From: Bradyrhizobium sp. URHD0069 | GTDB taxonomy: Bacteria > Pseudomonadota > Alphaproteobacteria > Rhizobiales > Xanthobacteraceae | NCBI RefSeq assembly: GCF_000701345.1 | Contig: NZ_JNIJ01000016.1 | Location: 1-64,000 of the forward strand | Length of the DNA stretch: 64,000 bases | Direction of reading: 5' to 3' | Shown here: positions 47,901 through 54,715 of the stretch, one piece after another | Layout of the letters: every line of letters starts with the position of its first letter | How positions within the stretch are numbered: the first letter of the stretch is position 1 | Program-made: the position numbers and the translations under genes | The notes under the pieces: model-generated | Database searches by the model: none | What the model was told of the DNA's origin: nothing | The model's input: the letters and a program-made list of their open reading frames with translations, nothing else

Positions 47901-48182
47901 GGTCACTTGGGAGAAGCCGTTGCGCGAAATCGAACGGGTGTTGTCGAGTCCGGGTATGCCGGCAAGCGCCGTCTCGATGCGAAGCGTCACCTGTTTTTCG
48001 ATTTCGACCGGCGACAACGCGAACGCCGTGGTGTTGACCTGGACCTGCTTGTTGGTGATGTCGGGCACGGCGTCAATGGGAAGCCGGACCAATGACCACA
48101 CACCCAGCGCAACAGCGCCCACGCTGAGCAACACCACAACCCACCGGTACTGAATCGATAACGCGAGGACGCGGCTGATCAT
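44952..48182 (-). CDS. czcA: Heavy-metal RND efflux pump inner-membrane subunit, CzcA/CusA family
   Basis: Proton-driven metal exporter of the HME-RND family, 1076 residues with two sets of six helices and large periplasmic loops. The proton-relay motif of this family is present in helix 4 (SLGALDFGLIVDGAVIIAEN near residue 405). The first helix follows MISRVLALSIQYRWVVVLL. The metal (Co/Zn/Cd or Ni) cannot be fixed from sequence. The normal C-terminus (RKRPEEVVHLELP) is followed by a tail, RRAAAYGSRRLPGRHSS, encoded by a dispersed repeat. Last gene of the operon, 9 bp after czcB. Confidence 0.93.
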   Translation of the reverse strand: MISRVLALSIQYRWVVVLLSVGAVALGVWSLVRLPIDAVPDITNKQVQVNTTAFALSPVEIEKQVTLRIETALAGIPGLDNTRSISRNGFSQVTAVFTEKTDIYFARQQVGERLLELRPNLPPGVEPKMGPISTGLGEIYMWSIDFAPAGPDAGAYVTPEGERLNTDVERAAYLRTVQDWIVRPQIKSVMGVAGVDSIGGYVKQYQIQPDPSRLISLGLSFGDVVRAIEANNVSRGASVIERNGEGIAVRTGGRLENLTDIGDVVISTRGSVPVRVRDVAQVAVGGEIRTGSASENGHEVVVGTALMLIGSNSRTVATAVDAKIDQVRRTLPAGIEIQTLLNRTQLVDSTVRTVATNLGEGALLVILVLFVLLGNFRAALITALVIPVAMLMTAAGMLQGRISANLMSLGALDFGLIVDGAVIIAENTLRHLAERQAASGRALSLRERLETVHGAAEEMIGPTVYGQAIIILVYVPLLTFSGVEGKMFEPMALTVILALVAAFVLSLTFVPALIAIFVTGRVSEGDSGIVRQLKASYAPLLVRTIKRPLPAMAGAAILFALALLVFFRLGHEFIPTLDEKNVAMHAIRIPSTSLAQSQAMQIEIEKTVSALPQVAFVFSKTGTAEVATDPMPPNVGDTFIILKPQQQWPDPNLSKDALLEQIESAVRELPGNSYEFTQPIQMRFNELLAGVRGDVAVKVFGDEFEPLLRAADQVATILRATKGAKDVKVEQASGLSILDITVDKAEIARRGLSLAAVQEVVGTAIGGRHAGVVFEGDRHFEIVVRLPEAIRNDLDALKSLPVSLPTTGTVSLTVPLGQLAAFTLREGPNQVSRENGKRRVVVTANVRDRDIASVVNEARAQIDAQVNLPAGYWMTWGGQFENLEAARRRLSIVVPACFLVIFLLLMSALGSARDALLVFSAVPLALTGGVLALWLRGIPFSVSAAVGFIALSGIAVLNGLVMLTFIKQLMAQGQEKLDAIYEGALTRLRPVAMTALVASLGFVPMALATGTGAEVQKPIATVVIGGLISATLLTLFVLPALYALFGRKRPEEVVHLELPRRAAAYGSRRLPGRHSS

Positions 48183-48191
48183 GATTGCCCC

Positions 48192-49358
48192 CTAGTGTTC
48201 ATGCTTGACCTCGGCCTTGCCGAGATCAGCCTTGAGGGTGAAGGTGCCGGTGGTGGCAATACGCTCGCCGGCAGCGAGGCCGGCGATCACTTCGACCAGG
48301 CGCGCATCCTGCCGGCCGAGGGAGACCTTGCGCGCCTCAAAGCCCTCAGCCGTGCGTACGAACACGACCGGATCGCCCTTGATCGACTGCAAAGCTGTTT
48401 TGGGCACCACGATTGCTGCCGGTGTTTCATCCGTTGGGATCTCGGCCGTGATGAATGAGCCTGGCCGCCATTTGAGCGCGGCGTTATCGATCGAGGCGAC
48501 CACGCGGGCTGCCCGGGTGTCCTTGTCGAGCAGCGGGCTGACGAACATGATGGTCGCAGGCGACGGCTCGCTCCCCGTACCGGCGGCGATGGTGATTTGC
48601 TGGCCTTCATGGATACTCGCCAGCTCCGAAGGCGGTACCGCAAGGTCGGCCCAGACAACGCTCAAATTGACGATGACGAACAGCTCGCTTTCCTGGCCTT
48701 CACGGCCAACCAGCGAGCCAAGCTCGACGCGGCGTTCCGCGACGCGTCCAGCAATTGGCGCCCGCAATTCCTGTCGTCGCAGCGTCTCGACCGGCTGTTG
48801 GGGCAAGGCTTCAATCTGTTCGGCGGTCAGGCTGAGTGCGAACAGCTTTTGGCGGGCGATCTCGATTTTGACGCGGGCATCCTCATAGGTGGTACGCGCC
48901 CGCAGGAAGTCGTTTTCGCTAACGACCTTCCCCTCAAACAGGCTCGTTGAACGATTGAACAAGGTCTGCTGCAGGTCGAACACCAGCCGTGCGGCCAGGT
49001 ATTCGCTCTTGGCGTCGGCCACCTCGCGACTTTCAATCACGGCAACAACTTCGCCCGCTTGCACGGCATCACCCAGCCGCTTGCGTAACTCTGTGACCGT
49101 GCCCAGCAACCGCACCGCCACGCGCGCGATGTGGTCGCCACTTGGCACGATGGAGCCGGGTGCCGTAATGCGTTTGCTCAGCGTTCCGCCTTGCGCTTCG
49201 CTGACAGCGAACTTGCCGGCGTCTACCTGCCTCTCGCTGAGCTTTACCGTCGCGTCGTCGTGGTGTTCTTCGCCGGCACCAGGTTTTTCGCCGCGAGCCG
49301 CGAGGGGAAATGCCGCGTCGAGCACGAGCACAGCCGCGAGTAACCAAATTCTGACCAT
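48192..49358 (-). CDS. czcB: Periplasmic adaptor (membrane fusion) protein, CzcB family
   Basis: Links the RND pump to an outer-membrane channel. The 388-residue protein has a signal sequence (MVRIWLLAAVLVLDAAFPLA). A short His/Asp-rich segment (EEHHDDATV) could bind metal. The lipoyl/barrel-sandwich and helical hairpin regions (about 90-215) include LGDAVQAGEVVAVIESREV, and the beta-barrel follows. The C-terminal end KAEVKHEH is again His rich. The ATG at 49358 is chosen because it starts the signal sequence. No czcC-like outer-membrane gene lies in this operon. Confidence 0.9.
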   Translation of the reverse strand: MVRIWLLAAVLVLDAAFPLAARGEKPGAGEEHHDDATVKLSERQVDAGKFAVSEAQGGTLSKRITAPGSIVPSGDHIARVAVRLLGTVTELRKRLGDAVQAGEVVAVIESREVADAKSEYLAARLVFDLQQTLFNRSTSLFEGKVVSENDFLRARTTYEDARVKIEIARQKLFALSLTAEQIEALPQQPVETLRRQELRAPIAGRVAERRVELGSLVGREGQESELFVIVNLSVVWADLAVPPSELASIHEGQQITIAAGTGSEPSPATIMFVSPLLDKDTRAARVVASIDNAALKWRPGSFITAEIPTDETPAAIVVPKTALQSIKGDPVVFVRTAEGFEARKVSLGRQDARLVEVIAGLAAGERIATTGTFTLKADLGKAEVKHEH

Positions 49359-49487
49359 TGCAAATATCCCGTGACGAGCTTTGACCGCTCGTGACTTCGC
49401 CAAACCATTCTTGAATGCATGCAAGCCGTCGCGTTGCCTGTAGCGGCAACGCGACATGCCAACGGGCCTAAAGGGCCGCGTGGGAGG

Positions 49488-49853
49488 TCAGGCGCGGGGT
49501 GGTTTGAAGAGGGGAAGTCCGGCCAGCGAGCGCGGCGATTGCTCCCCGAAGAAGGAAGGTGCCCGCGGAATTAGGTCAACCGGTGTCACCACGGCTGCCA
49601 CTTGTTGGGCGGTAGCGTGCGAAAGACAATGGCCGCTGTGGCACGGCAACTGTTGCTCGGGAGAATCCGGGGCGGGGCCCTGGTCCAGGTTCAACGCCAC
49701 CTCAGTTGTATTGGTGCTGGCGAAACCAAGATCGCACCCGGCGCAATGGATCAGCGAGACCAGCAGGCCAACCGTCAGCAGCAGGACGAACGGCAGTCGG
49801 CGAAGCCGGCTTCCGGTTGTTGCTCCTGCCAAAGTTTCACTAACCTGCATCAT
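49488..49853 (-). CDS. Small Cys/His-containing membrane-anchored protein of the metal operon
   Basis: A 121-residue protein, start ATG 49853 (a TTG at 49910 would add 19 residues). It has one hydrophobic segment (PFVLLLTVGLLVSLIHCAGC) then a short exported domain with CHSGHCLSH, a plausible metal-binding cluster. It lies between the CDF-like gene and czcB, overlapping neither. I do not recognise a named family; small Cys/His proteins near RND metal pumps often have accessory or sensing roles. Confidence 0.6.
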   Translation of the reverse strand: MMQVSETLAGATTGSRLRRLPFVLLLTVGLLVSLIHCAGCDLGFASTNTTEVALNLDQGPAPDSPEQQLPCHSGHCLSHATAQQVAAVVTPVDLIPRAPSFFGEQSPRSLAGLPLFKPPRA

Positions 49854-49902
49854 CGTTTTGCCAGTGGACGCCTCTCGGCCGGCGTTTTCAAGGGCCTGTA
49901 TA

Positions 49903-50544
49903 TCAAACAACGACGGTTGCGCCAGCCCGGAATTCAGCGCGTGATTGCCGGATGATTTGAAGCGAAGAGGTCAGAAACAACCCGGCCATGATCGCAGCAA
50001 CAACAAGATCGGGCCATGCCGCGCTCGTACCCCACACTCCTGCCGCAGCCAGCATCACGGCAACATTGCCGATTGCGTCGTTCCGTGAGCAAAGCCAGAC
50101 GGAGCGCACGTTGGCGTCCCCATCCTTGTACCGCAGCAGGAGAAGAACGCTCGCGAGGTTCGCGGCAAGAGCAAGGAAGCCGATGCCGCCCATGATTTCC
50201 GCCCGGGGTAATCCGAGGATGAGAAACTGATAGGCCGTAGAGCCGAAGACCCATAAGCCCATCGCGCTTAGACTGACGCCCTTGAAGAGAGCCGCCGTCG
50301 CACGGGTTGTGAGGGAAGCGCCTATCACGGCGAGACTGATGCCATAGGTCAGGGTGTCGCCGAGGAAATCGAGCGCGTCGGCCTGCAGCGCCTGGGAACC
50401 GGAAACTCGGCCGGCCGTCAGTTCAACAGCAAACATGATCGCGTTGATGGCGATTACAGTCCAGAGAACCGCCTTATAGCGGGGGTTCATACCATCGAAT
50501 TTCGGATTGCCGCGACATCGCTGGCAGAGCAGTATTTCCGACAT
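49903..50544 (-). CDS. Cation diffusion facilitator-like transporter lacking the C-terminal domain
   Basis: A 213-residue protein with about six helices. NAIMFAVELTAGRVSGSQAL, then QADALDFLGDTLTYGISL, matches the CDF helix 2 metal site (family pattern HxxxD becomes DALDFLGD here), and SVWLCSRNDAIGNVAVML matches helix 5 (N-D pair). The usual cytoplasmic metal-sensing domain (~100 residues) is absent. The N-terminus has CQRC, a possible extra metal site. The ATG at 50544 has GGAGATAG upstream and follows a MerR-type promoter. First gene of the operon. Confidence 0.8.
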   Translation of the reverse strand: MSEILLCQRCRGNPKFDGMNPRYKAVLWTVIAINAIMFAVELTAGRVSGSQALQADALDFLGDTLTYGISLAVIGASLTTRATAALFKGVSLSAMGLWVFGSTAYQFLILGLPRAEIMGGIGFLALAANLASVLLLLRYKDGDANVRSVWLCSRNDAIGNVAVMLAAAGVWGTSAAWPDLVVAAIMAGLFLTSSLQIIRQSRAEFRAGATVVV

Positions 50545-50574
50545 GAAACTATCTCCTTGACCTCAGCAGCTTCG

Positions 50575-50605
50575 ACCCTACATCCTCTAGTGACTAGAGG
50601 ATCAA
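50575..50605 (-). promoter_or_regulatory. MerR-type promoter/operator of the metal operon
   Basis: Minus strand: -35 TTGATC (50605-50600), 19-bp spacer, -10 TAGGGT (50580-50575). The spacer is almost filled by a palindrome, ATCCTCTAG-TCA-CTAGAGGAT (50582-50602). A long 19-20 bp spacer holding the dyad is the hallmark of MerR-regulated promoters. Confidence 0.85.
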
Positions 50606-50636
50606 GAGGATTATTCATTTGGCTCCGGGACAGACA

Positions 50637-51125
50637 ATGCCGATCGGAAGGCTCGCGGCGGAAACCGGCGTCAAAGTGCCGACCATCCGCTATTATGAAA
50701 GCGTCGATCTCCTTCCGGCTCCGCTGCGGACTGGTTCCAACCGGCGCACCTATAACGAACAGGACGTGCGGCGGCTGAGCTTTATCCGCCATGCCCGCGA
50801 ACTGGGTTTTGAAGTGGATGCCATCCGCGAATTACTTGCGCTGGCCGATCAACCGCAGCGCCCCTGCGCGCAGGCAGATGCGATCGCCCGCGCGCACTTT
50901 GCCGATATCGAAAGCAAGATAGCGCGCCTTGAGCTGCTGCGCGCCGAAGTAAGCCGGATGCTGACGGAATGCAGCCAACGTGAGATACGCGAATGCCGCG
51001 TGATCGAAGTTCTCGCCTCGCATGGCGAATGCCTTGGAAGCCATGGGCAGACGGCGACAGCCCCACTGACGGGTAGTCCCAGGAAAAAGAAAAAACCCGC
51101 GCCTTCACGCCGACAGGCAAACTGA
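50637..51125 (+). CDS. MerR-family metal-responsive transcriptional regulator
   Basis: A 162-residue MerR protein. The N-terminal winged helix is MPIGRLAAETGVKVPTIRYYES with the usual RRTYNEQDVRRLSFIRHARELGF second part. A long dimerisation helix (about 80-118) and a C-terminal stretch with several cysteines (LTECSQREIRECRVIEVLASHGECLG) probably bind the metal. The ATG at 50637 gives the standard N-terminus, so the TTG 18 bases upstream is rejected. It is divergent from the CDF-czcB-czcA operon, whose promoter overlaps a palindrome this protein should bind. The Lys/Arg-rich tail is unusual. Confidence 0.88.
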   Translation: MPIGRLAAETGVKVPTIRYYESVDLLPAPLRTGSNRRTYNEQDVRRLSFIRHARELGFEVDAIRELLALADQPQRPCAQADAIARAHFADIESKIARLELLRAEVSRMLTECSQREIRECRVIEVLASHGECLGSHGQTATAPLTGSPRKKKKPAPSRRQAN

Positions 51126-51159
51126 CCGCTCCCAAGGTCCGAGCCTTCAGCCCTTAGGG

Positions 51160-51310
51160 CGGATGGGCGAAGCGTATTGCGCCTCTTTATCGCAGGTGAA
51201 CGGCGGATTACGCTTCGCTAATCCGCCACCATCTGGCGCAGTAGCAAGCGAGCGGCTTCCTCCCCCCGCCGACGCCCGTTGCGCTATGTCGTCCCGGCGA
51301 ACGCCGAAAC
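51160..51310. repeat. Repeat-rich stretch between merR and thiD
   Basis: GGGCGGATGGGCGAAGCGTA, GGCGGATTACGCTTCGCTAATCCGCC (inverted) and CTATGTCGTCCCGGCGAACGCCG, the last two matching the words at 44931-44980 beyond the other end of the metal module. Confidence 0.7.
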
Positions 51311-51327
51311 GACGATGGTGAGGTGCC

Positions 51328-52128
51328 CTAATAGAACTTATGAAAATGATGGATCGGTCCATTGCCGCGGCCCACATCGAGGCGATCGGCGGCAGCAATC
51401 GCCGCGCTGATCCAGGCCTTGGCGTGACGAACCGCGCTTTCCATGTCTTCGCCCTTCGCAAGGCCTGCCGCGATGGCCGATGACAACGAGCATCCGGTGC
51501 CGTGCGTGTTCCTGGTGTCGATACGTGGCGCTGTCAGCGCGATGACGCCATTGCCGCTGATGAGATAGTCGATGCTCTCAGGGCCTTGTCCATGACCGCC
51601 CTTGATCAGCACTGCGGGACATCCCAGCGCGAGCAGCCGCCTGCCCTGGCTCTCGATGGCGGCTTCGCTCGACGCCGCCGGTTCATCCAGCAACGCGGCC
51701 GCTTCCGGCAGGTTCGGCGTGATCAGTGAGGCGCGAGGAATGAGTTTGCTTCGTAGCGCTTCAACGGCTTCGGTCGGCAGCAGCCGGTCCCCTGACGTCG
51801 CAACCATCACGGGATCGAGCACGACATGCTTTGGCGACCATCGCTCTAGTCCAGCGACGATGGCGTCGATGGTCGTGCGCTGCACCACCATGCCGATCTT
51901 GACGGCCTTCACATCGAGGTCGCCGAAAACCGCGTCGATTTGCGCGGCCACGAAATCCGGCGGCACCTGATGAATTCCGGTTACACCAGTTGTATTCTGC
52001 GCGGTCAGGGCCGTGATAGCAGACGCGCCATAGACACCGAGCGCAGCAAACGTCTTCAGATCCGCCTGAATGCCGGCGCCGCCTGACGAATCCGAGCCGG
52101 CGATGGTGAGCGCAATGGGCGGCGTCAT
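51328..52128 (-). CDS. thiD: Hydroxymethylpyrimidine/phosphomethylpyrimidine kinase
   Basis: Phosphorylates HMP and HMP-P for thiamine pyrophosphate synthesis. The 266-residue ribokinase-fold protein begins MTPPIALTIAGSDSSGGAGI, the ThiD signature, and ends with the active-site GTGCSLSSAIAAGLA (anion hole and catalytic residues), with DTRNTHGTGC just before. VLDPVMVATSGDRLL is also typical. The ATG at 52128 is chosen; a longer frame extends upstream but is not family-like. No other thi gene or TPP riboswitch is beside it. Confidence 0.95.
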   Translation of the reverse strand: MTPPIALTIAGSDSSGGAGIQADLKTFAALGVYGASAITALTAQNTTGVTGIHQVPPDFVAAQIDAVFGDLDVKAVKIGMVVQRTTIDAIVAGLERWSPKHVVLDPVMVATSGDRLLPTEAVEALRSKLIPRASLITPNLPEAAALLDEPAASSEAAIESQGRRLLALGCPAVLIKGGHGQGPESIDYLISGNGVIALTAPRIDTRNTHGTGCSLSSAIAAGLAKGEDMESAVRHAKAWISAAIAAADRLDVGRGNGPIHHFHKFY

Positions 52129-52255
52129 CGCTCTGCTCGCAGGAATTTCAGCGATCCGACGAAGGTCATGCCCTCTCCTAGCGCGGCGCGTTGTTGCCAG
52201 CAAGTTCTTGAACGTTATATTGAGCCCAGCGCTATGCCTATCGGAGACGACAGTG

Positions 52256-52501
52256 ATGGTTCCTTTCTTCGTCCAGTTCAAATGCAAGCTCGGCCAGTCC
52301 TACGCCGTCGCCAACGCGCTCGCCGAGGCCGAGATCGCCTCCGAGATCTACTCGACCGCGGGCGATTACGACCTGCTGGTCAAGTTCTATGTCGACAACG
52401 ACACCGATATCGGTCATTTCGTCAACGAGAAGGTGCAGGTCATTCCCGGCATCCAGGACACCCACACCATCATCACCTTCAAGGCGTTCGGCACAGGCTA
52501 G
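52256..52501 (+). CDS. Stand-alone AsnC/Lrp ligand-binding (RAM) domain protein
   Basis: An 81-residue protein equal to the C-terminal effector domain of Lrp/AsnC regulators, without the DNA-binding half: MVPFFVQFKCKLGQSYAVAN, then STAGDYDLLVKFYVDN and IPGIQDTHTIITFKAF. GGAGA lies 9 bases before the ATG. Such small proteins are widespread in alphaproteobacteria and may bind amino acids as oligomers; their role is not established. Convergent with the cytochrome gene, 1 bp apart. Confidence 0.85.
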   Translation: MVPFFVQFKCKLGQSYAVANALAEAEIASEIYSTAGDYDLLVKFYVDNDTDIGHFVNEKVQVIPGIQDTHTIITFKAFGTG

Positions 52502-52502
52502 A

Positions 52503-53438
52503 TCAGGATTTGTCGCCCTCCTTCGGCGCCTTCCTGGGCCGCGGCGGCCCGTCCACCGGCGGCAGCGACTTGAGATAATCGGCGATTCCTGCGCGATCAT
52601 CGGGACTCAATTGCGAAATATTCCTGATCACGCGCACCATCAAACCGCCAGCGGTGTCGCCATCCGGCATTTGCCCGGTCTCGAGGAAATAGGCGATGTC
52701 CTTCTCACTCCAATCTGAAAGCCCTTTTTGCGTGATGTTGGGCACCCAGCCCTCGCCTTCCGGATTCGGTCCGCCCGCGAAGCGTTGCGCGGAGATGATG
52801 CCGCCAAGGAAATTCCGGGGACTGTGACACTCCGCGCAATGGCCGAAGCTGTTGACGAGGTACGCACCGCGATTCCACTGCGCTGAGCGCGACGCGTCCG
52901 GCGTGAACGGCTTGCCGTCCATAAACAGCAATTTCCAGATCCCGATGTTGCGCCTGACGTTGAATGGAAACGGCACGTCATGATCGCGTACCTGGCCGGA
53001 CACCGGCGCAAGCGTTTTCAGGTAGGCGAAGAGGTCGCGGACGTCTTCGGTTTTCGCGTGCGCGTAGGACGTATAGGGAAAGGCCGGAAAGTAGTTAAAC
53101 CCGGTTGGGGAAATCCCTTCGGTCACCGCGCGGACGAAATCGCTCTCGCTCCATCGCCCGATGCCATCGACCGGATCTGGCGAGATATTCGGAGCGTAGA
53201 AGGTCCCGAACGGAGAAGGTATCGCGAGGCCACCCCCTAGCTTGGCACGATCGGGCTGACCGGGCACGGCATGGCAGGACGAGCATCCTCCAGCATTGAA
53301 TGTTGTCAGTCCGTTTGCAAGGTTTGGGGTGTAGGCGGCCGTGACCGCTCGCGCGATCGGCGGAGCCGTTAGCCACCAGTACACGCCAAGAGCGGCAGCG
53401 CCAGCTAGAATGATAACAAAGAAAATTCGTCGCGGCAT
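52503..53438 (-). CDS. Dihaem cytochrome c, membrane anchored
   Basis: A 311-residue protein with an N-terminal helix (IFFVIILAGAAALGVYWWL) anchoring it to the periplasmic face. Two haem sites: CSSCH at residues 52-56 and CAECH at 201-205. SPDPVDGIGRWSESDFVRAV and GLSDWSEKDIAYFLETGQMPDGD are typical of the cytochrome subunit family of alcohol/gluconate-type dehydrogenases and related dihaem proteins. The partner dehydrogenase is not adjacent, so the electron donor is unknown. The C-terminus is Pro/Lys rich. Confidence 0.87.
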   Translation of the reverse strand: MPRRIFFVIILAGAAALGVYWWLTAPPIARAVTAAYTPNLANGLTTFNAGGCSSCHAVPGQPDRAKLGGGLAIPSPFGTFYAPNISPDPVDGIGRWSESDFVRAVTEGISPTGFNYFPAFPYTSYAHAKTEDVRDLFAYLKTLAPVSGQVRDHDVPFPFNVRRNIGIWKLLFMDGKPFTPDASRSAQWNRGAYLVNSFGHCAECHSPRNFLGGIISAQRFAGGPNPEGEGWVPNITQKGLSDWSEKDIAYFLETGQMPDGDTAGGLMVRVIRNISQLSPDDRAGIADYLKSLPPVDGPPRPRKAPKEGDKS

Positions 53439-53617
53439 TCACCGATCCGTCGTTATCCGCTTCTATCTGTTGTCCGTTTCTATCTAAAGGCTAGTATGGC
53501 CGCTATCCAGCCATAGGCTGCTGGAAACTTTAGGACGTTTGCTCGTCGCCAGATTAAAGCCGAAACCCCATTGTTTTGAAACTGACACCATTACTTGACG
53601 TCAACAGGGAGAGAACC

Positions 53618-54043
53618 ATGTCGACAACCAAGACCATGCTTGCCACGCTTGCGCTGGGTGCAACCATTGCCTTTGCCGGACCTGCCTTCGCCGAGAAGAT
53701 GAAAGCGACCCTCGACGGCAAATCCCAAGTGCCCCCCAACACCAGCGCCGGCAAGGGAACAGCCGACATCGACTATGATGCCGCCACCAAGAAGCTGACC
53801 TGGAAGCTGACCTATTCGGGGCTCTCCGGTCCCGCCACCGCCGCGCATTTCCATGGGCCGGCGGAAGCCGGCAAGAACGCCGGCGTCGCCGTCCCGATCC
53901 CGAATGCAGGTTCGAGCCCCGCCGAAGGCAGCGCCACGCTGACAGACGCCCAGGCTGCGGACCTGATGGCTGGCAAGTACTACGTCAACGTCCACACCGC
54001 GGCCAATCCGGGCGGCGAAATCCGCGGTCAGGTTACGAAGTAA
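53618..54043 (+). CDS. CHRD-domain secreted protein
   Basis: A 141-residue protein with a signal peptide (MSTTKTMLATLALGATIAFA, cleavage near AFA-EK, residue 25) and one CHRD domain covering the rest: KATLDGKSQVPPNTSAGKG, TYSGLSGPATAAHFHGPAE and YYVNVHTAANPGGEIRGQV. The domain occurs in bacterial extracellular proteins of unknown role. The ATG at 53618 has an AGGGAGA site. Convergent with the cytochrome c' gene and shares a bidirectional terminator with it. Confidence 0.87.
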   Translation: MSTTKTMLATLALGATIAFAGPAFAEKMKATLDGKSQVPPNTSAGKGTADIDYDAATKKLTWKLTYSGLSGPATAAHFHGPAEAGKNAGVAVPIPNAGSSPAEGSATLTDAQAADLMAGKYYVNVHTAANPGGEIRGQVTK

Positions 54044-54063
54044 CGCTGCATCGCGATAGCAGC

Positions 54064-54100
54064 CAAAAAGGACGGACGCATCAGGCGTTCGTTCCTTTTG
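54064..54100. terminator. Bidirectional terminator between CHRD and cytochrome c' genes
   Basis: AAAAAGGACGGACGC/GCGTTCGTTCCTTTT stem (one bulge and a mismatch) with an ATCAG loop. A runs on one side and T runs on the other allow it to act for both convergent genes. Confidence 0.7.
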
Positions 54101-54121
54101 CTTGTACGGATTGTTTAAGCG

Positions 54122-54568
54122 TTATCCTTTTTTCACGCGGAAGGTCTCGTGGCAGTTGGAGCATACCTTGATGAGAGCGGGCATCTCCGCTTTCAATGTG
54201 GCCAGGTTCTTGATCTTGCCTTTGGCCTCGACTACGGCCTTGGCGAAACCTGCGCTATGGGCCTCGAAATTTGCTCGCTCGGTCCAGACTTTCGGCGAGG
54301 CGTAATAGTCGCCGTCCGGTTGCAGACCTTTGATGCTTTCGGGGAACAGCGTCGCAAACCTGTCGGCGACTTCTTGTAGACCCGCAAGTGCTCCATCGAC
54401 GGCGGCTTGATCGTAAGGCTTTTCGCCTTTGGCCATTACGTTGATGGCGCCCAGGTTCTTGCCATTGGATTTCATCGCAAGCTGCGTCTTGGCAACCTGG
54501 TCCTGCTGTGCCGCCACCACGCCAACACCAAGCAGCAGAGTCCCCACGATAACGACAGTTCGTATCAT
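54122..54568 (-). CDS. Cytochrome c' (four-helix class II cytochrome c)
   Basis: A 148-residue protein with a signal peptide (MIRTVVIVGTLLLGVGVVAA). The single haem motif CSNCH (Cys136, Cys139, His140) near the C-terminus, followed by ETFRVKK, is diagnostic of cytochrome c'/c-556. These periplasmic haem proteins bind NO and other gases or shuttle electrons. No adjacent partner; monocistronic as far as seen. Confidence 0.9.
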   Translation of the reverse strand: MIRTVVIVGTLLLGVGVVAAQQDQVAKTQLAMKSNGKNLGAINVMAKGEKPYDQAAVDGALAGLQEVADRFATLFPESIKGLQPDGDYYASPKVWTERANFEAHSAGFAKAVVEAKGKIKNLATLKAEMPALIKVCSNCHETFRVKKG

Positions 54569-54715
54569 CGGCCAGTTCTCCGTTTCCCAAGCTTTTCAGA
54601 GCAAGCTTTTCAGATCAAGCCTTCCAGATCACGCCACGAGCGATCCGTCGTGATCCAGGGCCCGATCAGTCCAACACCAGGCCTGACGTTTCATTCCCCC
54701 CGCGCCGACAAAATG

